Shown piece by piece: positions 61,448-64,000 of a stretch of 64,000 bases of DNA; the first letter of the stretch is position 1, and every line of letters begins with the position of its first letter. A program made the translations under genes and the position numbers. The stretch lies in NCBI RefSeq assembly GCF_001422815.1, contig NZ_LMMP01000051.1, forward strand, positions 124,978-188,977, in the 5' to 3' direction. The notes beneath the pieces are model-generated. The model made no database searches. It was given only the letters and a program-made list of their open reading frames with translations, and was not told where the DNA came from. Source of the stretch: Methylobacterium sp. Leaf91. Its GTDB lineage: Bacteria > Pseudomonadota > Alphaproteobacteria > Rhizobiales > Beijerinckiaceae.

Positions 61448-63772
61448 TCAGGCCGCCATGGGTCCGTAACGACGGTGACCCTTCACGTCGAACCGGTCCA
61501 GCATCATGACCTTGTCCCAGACCCGCACGAAATCCGCCACGAACCGGCTTTGGCCATCGCTGCCGGCATAGGCATCGGCGATGTTGCGCAGCTGCGCGTT
61601 CGACCCGAAAACGAGATCGTTGCGCGTGGCCTGGAACTTCGTCTGCCCGCTCTCGCGGTCCTTGAGGGCGAAGGACGTCCCGGCCGAGTCGGCCTTCTCC
61701 CAGACCAGATTCGTATCGGTCAGGTTCCGGAAGAAGTCCGTCGTCAGCACGCCGACCCGGTCGGTGAAGATGCCCCGGTTCGACCCGTCGTGGTTGGCGT
61801 TGAGGGCACGCAGGCCGCCGGTCAGCACCACCCATTCCGGCGCGGTCAGCGTCAGCAGGTTGGCCTTGTCGAGGAACATCTCCTCCGGCGCCAGACGCTG
61901 CGCCATCTCCCCGAACCCGTCATCGACGTAGTTGCGGAAGCCGTCCACGACGGGCTTCAGCCACTGGAACATCTCGACGTCGGTCAGGTCCTGCGTGGTA
62001 TCGACCCGGCCGGGCGTGAACGGCACCTGCGTCTCGACCCCGGCGTCCCGAGCCGCTTTCTCCACGGCGACGCAGCCGGCGAGCACGATGAGGTCGGCCA
62101 GCGAGACCTGCTTGCCGTCGCTGCGCCCATGGTTGAAGTCGGCCATGACCCCACGGAGCGCCTCGACCACGGGTGCGGCTCGCCGGTTGACGGCCCAATC
62201 CTTCTGCGGGGCCAGGGCGAGCCGGCCGCCATTGGCGCCGCCGCGCTTGTCGCTGTCCCGGTAGGTCGAGGCCGCCGAGAAGGCCGTGAAGGCCAGGTCC
62301 GAGACCGAGAGGTTCCGGGCCAGGATCGCCTGCTTGAGGGCGGCGATCTCGGACTCGCCGACCGGGGCATAGGCGGCATCGGGGATCGGATCCTGCCACA
62401 GCAGACCGTTCTCGATCGTCACCTCCGGGCCGAGGTAGCGGTGCTTGGGGCCCATGTCGCGGTGGGTGAGCTTGTACCAGGCCTTGGAGAAGGCCTGCGT
62501 GAAGGCATCGAAGTCGTTGAGGAACTTCTCGCAGACCTTGCGGTATTCCGGATCGACCTTGAGGGCGATGTCGGAGGTCATCATCATGAGGGGATGCATC
62601 TGCCCCGCCACATGGGCGTCGGGGGTCTTGGGCGCGTTCGGATCCGTCGGGGTCCATTGCAGGGCACCGGCCGGGCTCTTGGTCTGCTCCCACTCGAACC
62701 GGAAGAGGTTCTCGAGGTAGGCATTGTCCCACTGGGTCGGATCGGGGGTCCAGCTGCCCTCGATGCCGTTCGTCATCGTGTCCTTGCCCGAGCCGGCGCC
62801 CTTCGGGTTGTGCCAGCCGAGCCCCATCGCCTCCATCGGCGCCATCTCGGGCGGCGGTCCGATCTCCTTGGCGGGCGTCATGCCGTGGCTCTTGCCGAAG
62901 GCATGACCGCCGGCGATGAGCGCCACGGTCTCCTCGTCGTTCATGGCCATGCGGGTGAACGTCGTCCGGATGTCGTTGGCCGAGCCCTGCGGGTCCCCGT
63001 TCGCGTAGGGTCCCTCGGGGTTCACGTAGATCAGCGATTGGTGGGAGGCGGCGAGGGGGTTCTCCAGGTCGTAGTCGGCGTCGCCGTTCTTGCCGCGCCA
63101 GCGCTCGTCACGGTTGACCATCTCGTCGAAGCTCGAGACCTTGCCCATCTCGACGACCTCGGGGCCCCAGTAGGTGGCGTTGTCCGCCTCCCAGGCGTCG
63201 AGACGTCCGCCAGCGAATCCGTATGTCGGCAGGCCCATGATCTCCAGGGCGCAATTGCCGGTGAGCACCATCAGGTCGGCCCAGGAGAGGGCGTTGCCGT
63301 ATTTGTGCTTGATCGGCTGCAGCAGCCGGCGCGACTTGTCGGTGTTGCCATTGTCCCACCAGCTCGAGATCGGCGCGAAGCGCTGCATCCCGGTGCCGGC
63401 CCCGCCCCGCCCGTCCGCGATGCGGTAGGTACCGGCCGAGTGCCAGGCCATGCGGACCATCTGCGGGCCGTAATTCTTGTAATCGGACGGCCACCACGCC
63501 ACCGACGAGGTCAGGAACTGCTTGATGTCGCTTTTCAGGGCATCGAGGTCGATCGTCCGGAATGCGCTGCCGTAGTCGAAATCCGGTCCGAGCGGATCCG
63601 ACGCGACCCCATTCTGGTGCAAGAGTTCGACCCTCAGACGGTGGGGATACCAGTTCTCCAGTGCCGGACGGCTGCCGAGTGCTCCGCCGATGCGATCGCC
63701 GCCAAACGGGCACTTGCCGGCCATCGGGTACGATTCGGTATTGGTCTTGTCGATCATCAACTCGTTCATCAA
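61448..63772 (-). CDS. katG: Catalase-peroxidase KatG
   Basis: This 774-residue heme enzyme has two peroxidase-like halves and degrades hydrogen peroxide. Distal Arg107-Trp110-His111 (MVRMAWHSAG), Tyr249 (SLIYVNPEGP) and Met275 (TRMAMNDEE) give the Trp-Tyr-Met crosslink needed for catalase activity. Proximal His290 is in GGHAFGKSHG. The residues just before Tyr249 read AASHQS rather than the common AAVQMG. No oxyR is adjacent in the window. Start at 63772; the gene is complete and its promoter lies in 63773-64000. Confidence 0.95.
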   Translation of the reverse strand: MMNELMIDKTNTESYPMAGKCPFGGDRIGGALGSRPALENWYPHRLRVELLHQNGVASDPLGPDFDYGSAFRTIDLDALKSDIKQFLTSSVAWWPSDYKNYGPQMVRMAWHSAGTYRIADGRGGAGTGMQRFAPISSWWDNGNTDKSRRLLQPIKHKYGNALSWADLMVLTGNCALEIMGLPTYGFAGGRLDAWEADNATYWGPEVVEMGKVSSFDEMVNRDERWRGKNGDADYDLENPLAASHQSLIYVNPEGPYANGDPQGSANDIRTTFTRMAMNDEETVALIAGGHAFGKSHGMTPAKEIGPPPEMAPMEAMGLGWHNPKGAGSGKDTMTNGIEGSWTPDPTQWDNAYLENLFRFEWEQTKSPAGALQWTPTDPNAPKTPDAHVAGQMHPLMMMTSDIALKVDPEYRKVCEKFLNDFDAFTQAFSKAWYKLTHRDMGPKHRYLGPEVTIENGLLWQDPIPDAAYAPVGESEIAALKQAILARNLSVSDLAFTAFSAASTYRDSDKRGGANGGRLALAPQKDWAVNRRAAPVVEALRGVMADFNHGRSDGKQVSLADLIVLAGCVAVEKAARDAGVETQVPFTPGRVDTTQDLTDVEMFQWLKPVVDGFRNYVDDGFGEMAQRLAPEEMFLDKANLLTLTAPEWVVLTGGLRALNANHDGSNRGIFTDRVGVLTTDFFRNLTDTNLVWEKADSAGTSFALKDRESGQTKFQATRNDLVFGSNAQLRNIADAYAGSDGQSRFVADFVRVWDKVMMLDRFDVKGHRRYGPMAA

Positions 63773-64000
63773 CGTTTCCCTTGGCGCAGGGCCGGCGCCA
63801 TCGGACGGATCGGGTCGCCTGTCTGTCGCCTGATGCGACGTGGAGCGTGCAACGCCTCGAGCGACAGCAACTTTCGCGCGACCCGACGCTGCGAGCGAAA
63901 TCTGGCGCGTCTAACAAAAATCAAGGTGCGGTCGCCTTCGATCTTTGCGGGACGCCGTCGGAAACGCCTGACGCGAAGCCGCCTCACGTTTGCGCGAGGC

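Noticed and set aside
1..64000. tRNA, rRNA, CRISPR array, insertion sequence or plasmid origin
   Set aside because: I looked for cloverleaf-like ends, spaced direct repeats, transposase motifs and iteron arrays and saw none that I could support by eye.

Overview
The window is one contiguous piece of a high-GC alphaproteobacterial chromosome, most likely Methylobacterium or a close relative. The evidence is a PqqA precursor peptide of the methylotroph type, a DUF2735 peptide, several HWE-family histidine kinases, DUF892/DUF4142/DUF2252 stress-type proteins and uniformly GC-rich codon use. I saw no rRNA, tRNA, insertion sequence, CRISPR array or prophage. This is an accessory but gene-dense stretch of metabolic and regulatory genes.

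Layout. Positions 1-5.9 kb are an exopolysaccharide/lipopolysaccharide-type locus: a GT2 glycosyltransferase cut by the window edge, an O-antigen ligase/polymerase, a GT4 glycosyltransferase, a cupin/JmjC-like protein and a FemAB-like acyltransferase translationally coupled to it. Positions 6-9.9 kb hold a flavin monooxygenase, a DUF892 ferritin-like protein, a DUF2735 peptide, a shikimate-dehydrogenase-like enzyme and an orphan pqqA with its own terminator. Positions 10-16.5 kb hold three related LuxR-type regulators around an RTX repeat protein. Positions 16.5-24 kb hold a LysR regulator divergent from a YdbC/PdxI-like pyridoxal reductase, several small proteins, rsgA, a phosphoglycerate mutase, a holin-like membrane protein and dinB. 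Positions 24.4-29.9 kb form a signalling island: two single-domain response regulators, a multi-PAS HWE kinase, a Crp/Fnr regulator and a short HWE kinase. Positions 30-36.5 kb carry DUF2252, DUF4336 and DUF4142 proteins, an Rmf-like peptide and a glutamine amidotransferase.

At 36.6-39.6 kb lies the most unusual gene, a 1007-residue RTX protein. It joins an apparent bilobal pepsin-like aspartic protease (two DTG motifs) to a serralysin-type zinc protease and a calcium-binding secretion tail. It shares its C-terminal module with the RTX protein at 12.6 kb.

Positions 42.7-51.4 kb are a complete 2-aminoethylphosphonate (AEP) utilisation locus. It has LysR and DeoR regulators, PhnW transaminase, PhnX phosphonatase, an ABC importer with a double-length permease, and a PbfA-type ammonia-lyase that would also open (R)-1-hydroxy-AEP as a substrate. 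Positions 51.5-56.4 kb hold a BrkB-type membrane protein, a DUF900 hydrolase, a MarR/F420-type reductase pair and a small hypothetical protein. Positions 56.6-58.2 kb hold an L-lactate dehydrogenase next to a decayed lactate permease remnant. Positions 58.3-63.8 kb hold an AceE-like 2-oxoacid dehydrogenase E1 divergent from an Lrp regulator, and katG.

Two copies of a nested palindromic repeat (near 45.8 and 57.9 kb) mark intergenic spaces. All functional calls rest on motif recognition by eye; no database search was run.
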